Notes: generated by a model from the sequence alone, not told the origin. A stretch of 64,000 bases of DNA from Gammaproteobacteria bacterium (GCA_030431985.1 JAUIIB010000002.1:62001-126000); one strand, 5' to 3'. Shown: positions 45,665 to 56,160, counted from the stretch's first letter. Numbers and translations: made by a program.

Positions 45665-47044
45665 TTACCTTGCCTGAGCGACATTCGCACGTGCAAGTGC
45701 GGGATTGGTGTCAAAATATTTTTTAATACCACTGAAAATTGCGTGTGCGACTTCTTTTTGATATGTGTTGTTTTTAAGTTTTTTCTCTTCGCCAGGATTG
45801 GTGATAAATGCTGTTTCAACGAGAATGGATGGAATATCAGGTGATTTAAGTACGACAAAACCGGCTTGTTCAACGCTCTTTTTATGCAGTTGATTAATTT
45901 GCCCAAGAGAGCTAAGTACCAGCTCTGCAACTTTGACGCTGTCATTAATTGTAGCGTTCATGGATAAATCCAGAATGATTTCGCGCATGTCGCTGGTTTT
46001 CTCAGTAATATCGACACCGCCAACCAGATCATGATCGACACTGTTCTCTTTTCGTGCCAACCAGCTAGCCGTAGTCGAGGTAGCCCCATTCTCAGATAAT
46101 GTATAAACCGACGAACCATGTGCATGTCGACGTGGACTGCCATCGGCATGAATAGAAACAAACAGATCAGCATTATGCTTACGCGCAATCGCTTGTCTTT
46201 GTTTGAGGTGCAAATCGTAGTCGGCATCCCGCGTTAAAATGGCTCGCATATAAGTTTGCCGATCGATTATCTGTTTAAGCTTGCGGGAAATTGCCAGGGT
46301 AACATCTTTTTCACGTGTACCATGTTTGCCGAGAGCCCCCGGGTCTTTGCCGCCATGTCCGGGATCAATCGCGACAACAATGATTCTCGATGGCATCGGC
46401 TTACGGTGTTGTGCGGCGTAATAGCTTTTGGGTAAACTCGTATTGTCGTGTTCTGAATGTACCGGCTTTCTTTTCGGTAAAGACGCAACAAATTCTTCCA
46501 GTCGATCCGCTTCGCCACTTTCCATGATCATTCCGGTAGCGTATTTTTGAGCGTTTGATTTATTTTCTGAAATGGCTGCTTTATCCGGATAATAAATATC
46601 CAACACCAGTCGGTGACCGTATTGTTCAATAGGTTCTAGGACAAAAGCACGTGGAACCACATGCATTTTAAGATCAAAAACCAGGCGAATAATATGTGGT
46701 TTGAAACGTCCAAAACGAATATGCTCGATAAGCGGATTTGCAGGATCCAGTTTATTCGGCAGTCCCTTAATCACGTGATTCATCGTAACATTTTCAAGAT
46801 CGACAACTACGCGGCCGGGGTTGTCGAGCATACTCAATTCATAGTGAATGGGGCGGTCAGATTCCAGTGTGACGCGCGTGTAAGATTCAGCCAAACCCAT
46901 TCTGACTGCAGTGATATGGGTTTCAGATGCCAGCGCAGGAGATGTCAGCAGATAGCAAAATAAAATCGGTAGAGCCAATAGAAACGCCCGATACAGTACG
47001 GTAGTATTCAGTGCACGATAAAAAGCAAAACGCTTTAAAGTCAT
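45665..47044 (-). CDS. amiC: N-acetylmuramoyl-L-alanine amidase AmiC
   Basis: Cleaves peptidoglycan side chains during cell separation. The 459-residue exported protein has a signal peptide, an AMIN domain (about 35-135) that targets the septum, and a zinc amidase domain (about 215-445) with D-P-G-H-G-G-K-D-P-G-A, a later S-I-H-A-D and V-E-T-A-F-I-T-N. I place the start at 47044, where the ATG overlaps the tsaE stop (ATGA); an ATG at 47071 is in frame but would overlap tsaE by 31 bp. tsaE-amiC is a common pairing. Confidence 0.95.
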   Translation of the reverse strand: MTLKRFAFYRALNTTVLYRAFLLALPILFCYLLTSPALASETHITAVRMGLAESYTRVTLESDRPIHYELSMLDNPGRVVVDLENVTMNHVIKGLPNKLDPANPLIEHIRFGRFKPHIIRLVFDLKMHVVPRAFVLEPIEQYGHRLVLDIYYPDKAAISENKSNAQKYATGMIMESGEADRLEEFVASLPKRKPVHSEHDNTSLPKSYYAAQHRKPMPSRIIVVAIDPGHGGKDPGALGKHGTREKDVTLAISRKLKQIIDRQTYMRAILTRDADYDLHLKQRQAIARKHNADLFVSIHADGSPRRHAHGSSVYTLSENGATSTTASWLARKENSVDHDLVGGVDITEKTSDMREIILDLSMNATINDSVKVAELVLSSLGQINQLHKKSVEQAGFVVLKSPDIPSILVETAFITNPGEEKKLKNNTYQKEVAHAIFSGIKKYFDTNPALARANVAQAR

Positions 47045-47535
47045 TTTGTATCTGGCCAATGTGCTAAACATTGTTCTCCCACATTTGTATCAGCGTAAAC
47101 TGCGATATTGCGGCCTGATTCCAGTATCTCAAAATCGATTCGAAGATCGGCTGCCGGTAATAATCCGGTCGCTTTTTCCGGCCATTCGATAAAGCATATT
47201 GAATGACAGTTAAAATAATCTCTGAATCCAGCCTCTTCCCATTCATAAGGATCGTTGAAACGATATAAATCAAAGTGATACAAGTATAACTTAGAGATTT
47301 TATAGATTTCAACTAAATTATATGTAGGACTTTTGACTACATCCAGATAGCCGAGCCCATGTAAAATGCCACGAACCAACGTTGTTTTGCCGGCGCCTAG
47401 ATTACCATTCAGGAAGATAACCAGACCGGGTTTTAAAATCGTTGCGATATTTTTCCCCAAAATGCGCATATCTGACTCACAGGCCAAATAATATAACAAA
47501 CCCGATTTTGAATCGGTATGATGAATAAGATGCAA
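47041..47535 (-). CDS. tsaE: tRNA threonylcarbamoyladenosine synthesis ATPase TsaE
   Basis: A 164-residue P-loop ATPase needed for t6A37 tRNA modification with TsaB and TsaD. Walker A is G-N-L-G-A-G-K-T-T-L-V-R, followed by S-P-T-Y-N-L-V and E-W-P-E, all family signatures. The first ~15 codons overlap the start of queG on the other strand, so one of the two starts may lie further in; for tsaE the conserved fold begins around residue 15. Its stop overlaps amiC. Confidence 0.95.
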   Translation of the reverse strand: MHLIHHTDSKSGLLYYLACESDMRILGKNIATILKPGLVIFLNGNLGAGKTTLVRGILHGLGYLDVVKSPTYNLVEIYKISKLYLYHFDLYRFNDPYEWEEAGFRDYFNCHSICFIEWPEKATGLLPAADLRIDFEILESGRNIAVYADTNVGEQCLAHWPDTK

Positions 47536-48663
47536 AAAACTACCTCATTTAATGACAATTTCCAGACCGGGCTTGATCTTGATCAACTTGCAAGAGCAAT
47601 CAAAACCTGGAGCAAGGAACTGGGTTTCCAGGATTTACGCATTTCCGACGCAACGGCTGACATGTCCGAAGCTGAATCCGGTATGTTTGCGTGGATAGAA
47701 CAAGCATATCACGGCGAAATGGATTATATGGCAAAACATGGCACAAAGCGTTCTCGTCCATTCGAACTGGTGCCCGGAACACAGCGGATTATCTCGGTAC
47801 GTATGAATTATTACCCGCCCAAAGCGGCTGATAGTTGGTCAGTAATTCATAACGGTGAAAATGCATTTATTTCCCGTTATGCACTCGGGCGAGATTATCA
47901 CAAAGTGTTGCGGTCACGCATGCAAAAACTGGCTGAGAAAATTCAGGATGCTGTTGAGTCCTTTAATTACCGTGTTTTTTCCGATAGTGCGCCAGTAATG
48001 GAAGTTGAATGGGCTCAAAAATCCGGTTTGGGCTGGCGCGGCAAACATACCTTACTGCTATCACGAGAAGCAGGTTCATATTTTTTTCTTGGGGAAATAT
48101 ATACGGATTTGCCACTACCGATCGACAGTCCTATCGGTGATAAAGGCAGTTTTTGCGGCAGCTGTACGAAATGCCTCGATATCTGTCCGACACAGGCGAT
48201 TGTTGCACCGTTTAAAGTCGATGCGCGCCGCTGTATTTCATACTTGACCATCGAGTTAAAAAGTAGTATTCCGGCAGCATTGCGTCCGTTAATCGGCAAT
48301 CGCATCTACGGTTGTGACGATTGCCAGCTTGTTTGTCCCTGGAATAAGTTTTCACATTCGACCGAAGAGACAGATTTTCATGTGCGTCACGGCCTTGATG
48401 ATGTCACATTGGTCGAATTATTCGCCTGGCGTCAGGATGAATTTGAAACCAAACTGGCTGGCAATCCGATTCGCCGCATCGGTTATTCACAATGGTTGCG
48501 TAACATTGCAGTGGGACTTGGCAATGCGCCCTATTCGGAAACTATTGTAGCCGCGCTACGGGCAAGGGCCGACGATCCGTCCGAAATTGTCCGTGAGCAT
48601 GTGCAATGGGCTCTTGAGCAACAGACTAACAAACAAAAAATCAATACAACGACTGGGGGGTAA
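47518..48663 (+). CDS. queG: Epoxyqueuosine reductase QueG
   Basis: Reduces epoxyqueuosine to queuosine in tRNA, using cobalamin and two [4Fe-4S] clusters. The 381-residue protein has D-Y-M-A-K-H-G near residue 75, W-R-G-K-H-T-L-L-L, and the cluster motifs [12 protein letters not shown] and [10 protein letters not shown], with a C-terminal HEAT-like segment. Three in-frame ATGs lie at 47518, 47521 and 47530. The first 18 bp overlap the 5' end of tsaE on the opposite strand. Confidence 0.96.
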   Translation: MMNKMQKTTSFNDNFQTGLDLDQLARAIKTWSKELGFQDLRISDATADMSEAESGMFAWIEQAYHGEMDYMAKHGTKRSRPFELVPGTQRIISVRMNYYPPKAADSWSVIHNGENAFISRYALGRDYHKVLRSRMQKLAEKIQDAVESFNYRVFSDSAPVMEVEWAQKSGLGWRGKHTLLLSREAGSYFFLGEIYTDLPLPIDSPIGDKGSFCGSCTKCLDICPTQAIVAPFKVDARRCISYLTIELKSSIPAALRPLIGNRIYGCDDCQLVCPWNKFSHSTEETDFHVRHGLDDVTLVELFAWRQDEFETKLAGNPIRRIGYSQWLRNIAVGLGNAPYSETIVAALRARADDPSEIVREHVQWALEQQTNKQKINTTTGG

Positions 48664-48670
48664 ATCATCA

Positions 48671-49885
48671 ATGTATCAAGAACGAATACTCGGCACACCG
48701 TTGAGTCCTGGTGCAACCAAAGTTATGTTGCTTGGTAGCGGCGAACTTGGTAAAGAGGTCATTATTGCACTGCAGCGGTTAGGTGTTGAAACCATCGCCG
48801 TAGACCGCTACGCGGATGCGCCTGGGCATCAGGTCGCGCATCGTGCGCATGTGATCAATATGGCAGACGGTTATGCCTTGCGCACACTAATTCTCAAAGA
48901 AAAACCGCACATTATCGTGCCGGAGATTGAAGCCATAGCCACTGATACACTTGCCGAGATTGAAAATGAAGGTTTGGCCGCTGTTATTCCAACAGCACGG
49001 GCTGCTCAATTGACGATGAATCGTGAAGGTATCCGCCGACTCGCATCTGAAACGCTTCAACTACCGACTTCACCTTATGTCTTTGCCGATAGCCTTGACG
49101 ACCTTCAGACTGCGATTGATAAGACGATCGGCTACCCCTGTATTGTTAAGCCGGTGATGTCTTCATCCGGGAAAGGGCAGTCTACAGTAGGCTCTGCGGC
49201 TGAGGTTGAGGCAGCGTGGCACTATGCCGCCAGCGGGGGACGGGTCGATCACGGTCGCGTCATCGTTGAGGGTATGATTGATTTTGATTATGAAATCACA
49301 CAACTTACGGTACGCGCCATTAATCCTGATGGAGAGATTATTACCTATTTTTGCGAGCCTATCGGGCATGTCCAGGTAGATGGCGATTATGTGGAAAGCT
49401 GGCAACCGCAGGCCATGTCACCAAAAGCGTTACAGCGTGCACAGGAATTTGCTAAAAAAATTACCGACGATTTAGGCGGTCTCGGCATTTTTGGTGTAGA
49501 GCTGTTTATCAAAGGAGATGATGTCTGGTTCAGCGAAGTGAGTCCACGCCCGCACGATACCGGTATGGTGACACTGTGTAGCCAGTTACAAAGTGAATTT
49601 GAATTACACGCCCGCGCTATTTTGGGCTTGCCCATTAATACCGGATTGCGGACGTCGGGTGCCAGCGCGGTAATTTACGGCGGTATGGAAGCGAAAGGTA
49701 TTGCTTTTAAAGGAATTCGAGAGGCCCTGGAAGTGCCGCAAAGTGATCTAAGATTATTTGGTAAACCTGAAGCATTTCCACATCGGCGTATGGGTGTAGC
49801 GCTCGCGAATGGCAATAGCACCGATGATGCGCGCACACGTGCTAAACTCACTGCAAGTAAAATTACACCCGCTGTAAGTCCCTAA
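48671..49885 (+). CDS. purT: Formate-dependent phosphoribosylglycinamide formyltransferase PurT
   Basis: Makes formyl-GAR in purine synthesis from formate and ATP, an alternative to folate-dependent PurN. The 404-residue ATP-grasp enzyme reads [10 protein letters not shown] near residue 20, [25 protein letters not shown] and [14 protein letters not shown] run of six Gs lies about 11 bases before the ATG at 48671; the frame is open upstream into queG, but alignment begins at this Met. It is just downstream of queG. Confidence 0.96.
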   Translation: MYQERILGTPLSPGATKVMLLGSGELGKEVIIALQRLGVETIAVDRYADAPGHQVAHRAHVINMADGYALRTLILKEKPHIIVPEIEAIATDTLAEIENEGLAAVIPTARAAQLTMNREGIRRLASETLQLPTSPYVFADSLDDLQTAIDKTIGYPCIVKPVMSSSGKGQSTVGSAAEVEAAWHYAASGGRVDHGRVIVEGMIDFDYEITQLTVRAINPDGEIITYFCEPIGHVQVDGDYVESWQPQAMSPKALQRAQEFAKKITDDLGGLGIFGVELFIKGDDVWFSEVSPRPHDTGMVTLCSQLQSEFELHARAILGLPINTGLRTSGASAVIYGGMEAKGIAFKGIREALEVPQSDLRLFGKPEAFPHRRMGVALANGNSTDDARTRAKLTASKITPAVSP

Positions 49886-49914
49886 AACAAATAGAACAGG
49901 AATAATAATAAATC

Positions 49915-50811
49915 ATGAATACAGTTGTACAATTGAATGCCGAATACGGCATCGAGAACCGGGTCGAATTTGTCGAAGGTAGCGGTGGACTGACTATGAT
50001 CCAAGTCAACACGCCTAAGGCCAAAGCGTTGATTTCCATACATGCCGGACAGGTGTTGTCATATCAACCAGATGGCAGCGACGACATGCTGTTTTTAAGT
50101 AATAAGGCGTATTACCAGAACGGTAAGGCAATTAAGGGCGGCGCACCTATCTGCTGGCCTTGGTTTGGCCCTGACCCAGAAGGCAAAGGCCCCGGTCATG
50201 GCTTTGTACGCAATCGCCCATGGAATGTTATCGATACGGAAATAATAGATGACAACACGGTTAAAATCACGCTTGGTTTGACGAACTCAACGGATACACA
50301 TGAGATCTGGCCGCATCAATTTGAGTTAAGCCAGGAGATTATTATCGGCGATTCGCTGAATTTGACATTATCAACGCATAATATAGGTGCGGAGTCGTTC
50401 ACCATTACCCAAGGGTTTCATACTTACTTCAGAGTCGGTGATATTACACAAACCAGCGTACTCGGATTGCAGGATTGCAATTACATTGACAAAGTCGCAG
50501 GCGGCGCAGAAAAAAACCAGATTGGACCTGTTACCGCAACTGCCGAAGTCGACCGTATTTACCGGACGATCAGCAATACCTTGATCATTGATGACATAGC
50601 GCTTGACCGGGGTATTCAAATAATCTCGCAGGGCAGTCATTCAGCGGTGATTTGGAATCCATGGGAAAAAATTTCAAAAGAAATGGCCGACCTGGAAGAT
50701 ACCGACTACTTGCGGTTTATCTGCGTTGAAACCACTAATGCAGACAAGGACGCTGTTACAGTGATACCGGGGCAGACGCATCGCTTAGTGGCGAATTACC
50801 AAATTATGTAA
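49915..50811 (+). CDS. D-hexose-6-phosphate mutarotase (YeaD-like)
   Basis: A 298-residue aldose-1-epimerase-like beta-sandwich enzyme that interconverts anomers of glucose-6-phosphate and related sugars. Typical motifs are I-K-G-G-A-P-I-C-W-P-W-F-G, H-G-F-V-R-N-R-P-W and the C-terminal V-I-W-N-P-W. AGGAA lies ahead of the ATG. It is 29 bp after purT and may share its transcript. The sugar substrate is assigned by family. Confidence 0.92.
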   Translation: MNTVVQLNAEYGIENRVEFVEGSGGLTMIQVNTPKAKALISIHAGQVLSYQPDGSDDMLFLSNKAYYQNGKAIKGGAPICWPWFGPDPEGKGPGHGFVRNRPWNVIDTEIIDDNTVKITLGLTNSTDTHEIWPHQFELSQEIIIGDSLNLTLSTHNIGAESFTITQGFHTYFRVGDITQTSVLGLQDCNYIDKVAGGAEKNQIGPVTATAEVDRIYRTISNTLIIDDIALDRGIQIISQGSHSAVIWNPWEKISKEMADLEDTDYLRFICVETTNADKDAVTVIPGQTHRLVANYQIM

Positions 50812-50875
50812 CTGAATCCCTTTGGCTGCAAGCAGATTATCCAAACTATCACAAGCATACTACGCTATTCAAATT

Positions 50876-52435
50876 ATGATGATTTACGCTTCCCCATCGA
50901 TTTTTAGACTAATTGTTATTTTTATTTTTTGTGTTGTTGGGTTGCAAAATGCCAAAGCCGCAGATGCGGTATTTGACTCAGCATCCAATATTCTGGTTAT
51001 CCCGGCGTTGCAGGTTGATGCGAATTTATTTAATGTCACGCTTCAGCTTACTCATAACGGTTGTTTTAGATTGTTATCGAGCCCGTCCGCTACTGCTTCG
51101 TTTTCCGGAGCGGTTTACAATCCTGTTACATCTACGGCGACATTGCAGTCCGTCGCAGTTGGTTCCCAGTTATTCAGGGTATCGATACAGTTTAATCGTG
51201 GATGTTTTCGCGTCGCCAGTGTGGCTGCGGCTAGCAGTATGACAACCCTGAGATACGATGACGCGGAGATTACCGGACAGGTTGCAACGGGTGACTTTAA
51301 TGGCGATGCATTACCGGATTTGGCATTTACCATTCGAACGTTACCCGGGCATGTCTCAGGCGGAAACAATGATATGTTTCGGGTCGTTTACGGTGACGGC
51401 AATGGCGGATTCAATAATTTTATTGATATTTCCCGTATCGGCAGTTCGGATTCCAATAAACGGGGCCATCAGTTGATTGCCGGGAATTTCGATGGAGACG
51501 CCATTGATGATTTTGCCATCAGCAACGCTCAGATTCTACAAGTTTTTGCCGGTAATAACGCCATACCAGAAGCGCTATTTAATAGTACGGAAACACCGGG
51601 GGCGCCGCTTTACAGCTTTGATGCTGACGGTAATGGATTTAACGATTTTGTATCTATCGTTTTTGGCGGTTCAACCCGCAATTTTTTCAACCTTAATCGT
51701 AATTTCGGCAATAATACTTTTGGCGCGGTTGAGTTTATCGGCAGTATTGATGATCCTGGGTTAATGGCATTAAATATGGGATCGCCGTTAAATTTTACGG
51801 TTGGTGATTTTAACGGAGACGCCAGAAATGATATTTTGGCTGTTGTATTGACAGGGACGGGGAATGATACACACTTGGGGCTGGCCGTGTTTGCCGGAAA
51901 CGGTGACGGTACTTTTAACAATCCGACCACAATCAGCCCGGTTTCAGATGACTTGTTCCTAGGCGATTTTGCGTTTGAAACGTCTTCAAAAGAAATCGCT
52001 TTTGGTGATTTTGATGGCGACGGTGATAATGATCTGGCGGTTACTTCGACTACTTCGTTTGTGCAGATCTTTCTCAATGATGGTGCCGGTCGGTTTACAG
52101 CGGCACAGCGTGTACAGGTTGGCAATAGACCCATACACGTTCGTATTGCAGATTTTGATAATGACGGCATTGAAGATTTGGTTGCAGTTAATGCCGACTC
52201 CAGAACTGTAACGCTTGCTCCAGGAAACGGTAATGGCACTTTTTCCGACAGCAGCGGCAGTAGCAACCGTTCGATCAGCATTCAGCTTGACAGTGACGTT
52301 GATTTGTTTGACATGGATGTTGCCGATCTTGATGCAGATGGGTTTCTTGACGTCATCATCGCTGAAGATGGCACAAATCCACCGGATACCGGGCGCGGTT
52401 CGATACAGCTATTTTTTGCACCGGGCCGATTGTAG
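50876..52435 (+). CDS. Secreted FG-GAP/VCBS repeat protein
   Basis: A 519-residue exported protein. A signal peptide ends near N-A-K-A-A-D. Residues about 30-130 hold two hydrophobic beta motifs, each with a C-F-R element. The rest contains seven FG-GAP/VCBS repeats with calcium-loop patterns such as G-D-F-N-G-D-A-L-P-D-L, G-D-F-D-G-D-G-D-N-D-L and A-D-F-D-N-D-G-I-E-D-L, which build a beta propeller. I place the start at the ATG 50876 (another follows at once) because it gives a proper signal peptide; an upstream TTG would add 18 residues. Probably extracellular or periplasmic binding; no enzyme motif seen. Confidence 0.85.
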   Translation: MMIYASPSIFRLIVIFIFCVVGLQNAKAADAVFDSASNILVIPALQVDANLFNVTLQLTHNGCFRLLSSPSATASFSGAVYNPVTSTATLQSVAVGSQLFRVSIQFNRGCFRVASVAAASSMTTLRYDDAEITGQVATGDFNGDALPDLAFTIRTLPGHVSGGNNDMFRVVYGDGNGGFNNFIDISRIGSSDSNKRGHQLIAGNFDGDAIDDFAISNAQILQVFAGNNAIPEALFNSTETPGAPLYSFDADGNGFNDFVSIVFGGSTRNFFNLNRNFGNNTFGAVEFIGSIDDPGLMALNMGSPLNFTVGDFNGDARNDILAVVLTGTGNDTHLGLAVFAGNGDGTFNNPTTISPVSDDLFLGDFAFETSSKEIAFGDFDGDGDNDLAVTSTTSFVQIFLNDGAGRFTAAQRVQVGNRPIHVRIADFDNDGIEDLVAVNADSRTVTLAPGNGNGTFSDSSGSSNRSISIQLDSDVDLFDMDVADLDADGFLDVIIAEDGTNPPDTGRGSIQLFFAPGRL

Positions 52436-52487
52436 GGATTAAATTCCATAAAGGTAAGGATTTACTAACAAAACCATAACCAAAATA

Positions 52488-52522
52488 CTTCAATCATGAT
52501 GTGAGAAATATCATGATTGAAG
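52488..52522. terminator. 13-bp dyad between convergent genes
   Basis: CTTCAATCATGAT (52488-52500) and ATCATGATTGAAG (52510-52522) are perfect inverted repeats with a 9-base loop. They lie between the convergent FG-GAP and PhoD-like genes, where a bidirectional terminator is expected. GC content is low and there is no T tract, so it could instead be a protein-binding site. Confidence 0.45.
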
Positions 52523-52593
52523 CCAGCTTACAAAGTGGAAGAAATCTCGTATGCCTAAGTGGTTGAGGAGCGCTGTAAAATAGTTCCCAGACG

Positions 52594-54066
52594 CTATTTT
52601 AGCGCTATAGGATTAATATTAAATCCACGGATCATTTTCGGTAGCCCGGAGCGCTTGTCCGGGTTTCTTGCATCCCAGGCATTGACTTTCACTTTTACCG
52701 ATTGTCCTTGACGGAAAAAATCAACGGTCATGAAATGTTCGGTGGTACGCTCTTTAGGGAAGCGCAAGTCCCACCATTTTTTCTCTGTGGTTACTTTGCC
52801 GAGATAATTAATCGCATTTTTCGATACACCGGGGATATCGACCACTGGAAATACTTTTTCAGATACGTCGGGTTTGCTTGCGGCTAAGCCGTTCAGCTCC
52901 GAAAGATTGGACATGGGTGAAGTGACAATTTCAACGAGTTTGTTATTGCTGTTACCGATTTTTACCTGAGAGACGCGCCCATAGTGAACATCTCCAGCCA
53001 ATACGACAATATCATGACCGCCATTTTGAAAAGCGGTAATCAGCTGGTCATATTGTTTCCAGTCCGGCAGATTCTTGTCGTTTTTATCCCCGTAATCGGA
53101 GATCAACGGTTGTGAAGTGACTAGAACGCCAGGACATGTCAGATTCTCGGCCCATTGCAACAATTTCTGAAAGGATTGATTTGACAGAAAACCCTTTTTA
53201 TTTCTTTCCGATCTGACATCCGCTACACAAAAGGAAATTTCGCTGCCTATACTGAAAATCCTTATGGGTTCAACCTGTTGAACGATTTGAGTGCCTCTTA
53301 TTGCCGCGGCTTTCCATTTCTTTTTAAAGTTCTTGCTCAGGCTCAATGTGACCAGATAGGGATTAAAACCTTTCAGAAAGGGGTAATTGTTCCAGTATTC
53401 ATGATCGTCCGCCAACATCCATGTGCCGCCGCGGCGCAGCATACTACGCAGCAACTCCCAGCTTTCCGCGTAATCGTCGGCAACACGGTCATAACAATCT
53501 TCTTCATTTAATGGATATGGCCCTAATCCGATATCAATGTAGACTTGATCGCCGGTCAGAAATTTGATGTTCGGCTTTTTTGTCTGATCCCGATAAAGTG
53601 CCTCAAAAGCCTGACCCGTTCGGCCGCCATCGTGTTTCGTGTAAAAACACGAACCGATTCCTACAGTAAATGGGTTGTCCTGTCTCGACGGTAGCGCTTT
53701 GGGTAGAGTGGTCAAAAAGCATTTTTCCAATACCTTCCATTTTTTTTCTACACGAACCACAAATTCAACAATGTAATCTCGACCCGGTTCCAGCTCGTTA
53801 ACGATCTCTATCTTATAAAAACGCTTATTCAAGCGATCGAAAGGCCTTTCCCAAACGTCTCCTTGTGCTTTGAGGTGTTCGATAACCTTGACGGTTTCAC
53901 CTGTTTCATTGTCTCTGTCATCTTCCGAATTAACCTTTTTAACGATTAGGCGCCAATTATGCGGCTTTGCCAGCGAGGGTAATAATGCGCCAACCCAAAT
54001 CTTGGCCGTCGTAGTGGTAACTTCATGGACAACTAAAACATATCGGCTAGTCAGTCTCTTCCCCAT
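52594..54066 (-). CDS. PhoD-like metallophosphatase without signal peptide
   Basis: A 490-residue alkaline phosphatase D-like protein. An N-terminal fibronectin-like domain (about 10-120) precedes a calcineurin-type metal site: F-L-T-G-D-Q-V-Y-I-D, A-D-D-H-E-Y-W-N-N and V-L-A-G-D-V-H-Y-G. Typical PhoD enzymes are exported by the Tat system with a twin-arginine signal; this protein starts M-G-K-R-L-T-S-R-Y with no hydrophobic stretch, so it is probably cytoplasmic. It lies about 120 bp downstream of norD. Substrate unknown. Confidence 0.82.
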   Translation of the reverse strand: MGKRLTSRYVLVVHEVTTTTAKIWVGALLPSLAKPHNWRLIVKKVNSEDDRDNETGETVKVIEHLKAQGDVWERPFDRLNKRFYKIEIVNELEPGRDYIVEFVVRVEKKWKVLEKCFLTTLPKALPSRQDNPFTVGIGSCFYTKHDGGRTGQAFEALYRDQTKKPNIKFLTGDQVYIDIGLGPYPLNEEDCYDRVADDYAESWELLRSMLRRGGTWMLADDHEYWNNYPFLKGFNPYLVTLSLSKNFKKKWKAAAIRGTQIVQQVEPIRIFSIGSEISFCVADVRSERNKKGFLSNQSFQKLLQWAENLTCPGVLVTSQPLISDYGDKNDKNLPDWKQYDQLITAFQNGGHDIVVLAGDVHYGRVSQVKIGNSNNKLVEIVTSPMSNLSELNGLAASKPDVSEKVFPVVDIPGVSKNAINYLGKVTTEKKWWDLRFPKERTTEHFMTVDFFRQGQSVKVKVNAWDARNPDKRSGLPKMIRGFNINPIALK

Positions 54067-54186
54067 TTCAAATCCCCTTGGTTAACAGTCAGCTATTTTT
54101 ACAGCAGCTAAAATGGCAATAATACGCCAAATCAAACTAAAAATACCGCGAGAAAACATTAAGCCATAAGCAGTGCAAAATAGGGG

Positions 54187-56154
54187 CTAGCTCACCAGCT
54201 GCCGGTAGATCATTGGTAAAATATGAGAAAGGCGGTCGGGTTTGGCAACGATTGCATAACGGCCTCTTCCAAACAAATAGGGGAAGTAATCCTTTGCCTT
54301 ACGGTCAATGGTGATACCGAATACCGAAAGGCCCGCTCTACGCGCTTCAAGGATAGCGTGGCGGGTGTCTTCAATCCCGTAACGGCCTTCATAATAATCC
54401 AGATCGTTAGGCTTGCCGTCGGTTAAAAGCAATATCAAGCGGTGACGCTCCGGACGCTTGTTCAGAAGAAACTGCGTATGACGTAAAGCCGCACCCATTC
54501 GGGTGTAGTATCCGGGGCGCAGAGCGGTTATCCGCCGCAATATATTGCTGTTAAATGCTTCAGAGAAATGCTTTACGGCTGTAACACGGACATAATCCCT
54601 TTTTCGGGATGTGAATGTATAAATGGCAAATGCATCACGGCATGCCGTAAGACCTGTTGCCAGCGTAATTAGCGTTTCTTTTTCGATATCCAGAATACGC
54701 CGATCGTTCACCCAGCTATCGGTGGACAATGAAACATCGACTAAAATCGCTACTGCAAGATCCCGTGCCTGCCGGTGAATTTTGAGAAAAACCTGCTCTG
54801 AATTGCTGCCGTTTGCGAGAAAATCGCATTGCGAGCGAACCAGTGCATCCATATCGAGCTCGGCACCATCAACCTGATGACGCAGCCGTTCCCGCCTTGG
54901 TCTGAGCGCCTCAAACTGGCGCCGAACCTTACGAAAGCGCCGTCTGGTCTGAAGGCTTGGTTCCCATGATTCGCTGTTTTCCTCGGCATTCTGAAAAACT
55001 ATTCGACATTGATTGGCGTGATAAGCGTGTTGTTTGAAATCCCATTCAGGATAGGTTTGCTCGGTAATCAGCGCGGCCGGGCTGACGTCAGTGGGAGCGA
55101 GATCAAGATCAAATTTGAGTCTGGTAGCTGCATGACGCTGATGCGGACTAAGATTGATTTCCTCGATCGCTTTCGCGGCGTCTTTAGCAGAATCCAGATC
55201 ATCGTCTTGGACTGCGCGATTGATATTAACCATTTCTGACCAGCTCATGAGTTTTTCAAACCGGTTGAGTAACAGCGGATCGTCGCGCTCACTCTGCTCA
55301 AATAACTCCCTACGTCCTTTTTTTCTGCTTGAATCTTTTATCTCATGACTATCGCCATCTTCTTGTTCGTAGGTGTTAGTTTTTTGATCTGAACGCACTG
55401 TGCTTAAACGTACCATTCCCCATAACGGTACAGGCAGAAACGGGCGGTATCCTGCAACGGCCTGCCAGTGTTTGAAATCCAGACCAGATTGAACAAATGT
55501 TTTGTATATGCCACCAGGTTGGACCAAAACCTTGTATATCCCGTTACCGAGCGGATCGGGGCAGCTTCCACCCAGTAGCACTTGAATCGCGCCTTCGACA
55601 GCTCGTTCTTGTCTGGGGAGTTTTCGCGCAGGCCGCTGTTCGCGCAATGCAGAGCACAGTGCTTGATAATCCTTGGCAAGACCGGGAAATTGTCGACACA
55701 CCCGTAGACTGGTTTGGTATGCATACCGCAGAAAGCTAAGATCGGCCTGTAATGGATCATCTGGAGGGCCGGGACAAGGCAGTTTTGATGTTGCAAAGAA
55801 TGCAGCAAGCCAGAAATATAGTCGACGATTAAGTGCGGAGGAGGGGAAGTAATCAATTGTTTCAGGGAGGAGTATGCGTTCGTCGTCTCCTTCCACAATT
55901 GGCGTCGATTCCCGTTCCATACCCAGCCGTTGCAATAGTTTCAACCGATGGCTGGACGGACATTGTCCGCCGGATGTCAATTCGATAGCAGGAGTGCCTC
56001 CCAGCCCACGGAAATAAACACCCAGGGCATGACGAACCGAATCCAATGACACAGCGGCTTCCACGTAATGTGGGTAGCTGTCTTGCTTTCCGACAAGGCT
56101 GTGCCAGCGACGCCCAATCTGTTCTTCAAATTCTAGAAAAGACCATATGCTCAT
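54187..56154 (-). CDS. norD: Nitric oxide reductase activation protein NorD
   Basis: A 655-residue accessory protein needed to make active cytochrome c-dependent NO reductase. The C-terminal von Willebrand A domain (about 455-650) has the MIDAS motif L-V-D-V-S-L-S-T-D and L-L-T-D-G-K-P-N-D; the N-terminal part is helical. It works with the NorQ ATPase, like other MoxR-VWA pairs that insert metal or remodel a complex. Its start is 6 bp after the norQ stop. The basic middle region (K-K-G-R-R-E) is typical. Confidence 0.95.
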   Translation of the reverse strand: MSIWSFLEFEEQIGRRWHSLVGKQDSYPHYVEAAVSLDSVRHALGVYFRGLGGTPAIELTSGGQCPSSHRLKLLQRLGMERESTPIVEGDDERILLPETIDYFPSSALNRRLYFWLAAFFATSKLPCPGPPDDPLQADLSFLRYAYQTSLRVCRQFPGLAKDYQALCSALREQRPARKLPRQERAVEGAIQVLLGGSCPDPLGNGIYKVLVQPGGIYKTFVQSGLDFKHWQAVAGYRPFLPVPLWGMVRLSTVRSDQKTNTYEQEDGDSHEIKDSSRKKGRRELFEQSERDDPLLLNRFEKLMSWSEMVNINRAVQDDDLDSAKDAAKAIEEINLSPHQRHAATRLKFDLDLAPTDVSPAALITEQTYPEWDFKQHAYHANQCRIVFQNAEENSESWEPSLQTRRRFRKVRRQFEALRPRRERLRHQVDGAELDMDALVRSQCDFLANGSNSEQVFLKIHRQARDLAVAILVDVSLSTDSWVNDRRILDIEKETLITLATGLTACRDAFAIYTFTSRKRDYVRVTAVKHFSEAFNSNILRRITALRPGYYTRMGAALRHTQFLLNKRPERHRLILLLTDGKPNDLDYYEGRYGIEDTRHAILEARRAGLSVFGITIDRKAKDYFPYLFGRGRYAIVAKPDRLSHILPMIYRQLVS

Positions 56155-56160
56155 TCTGGG

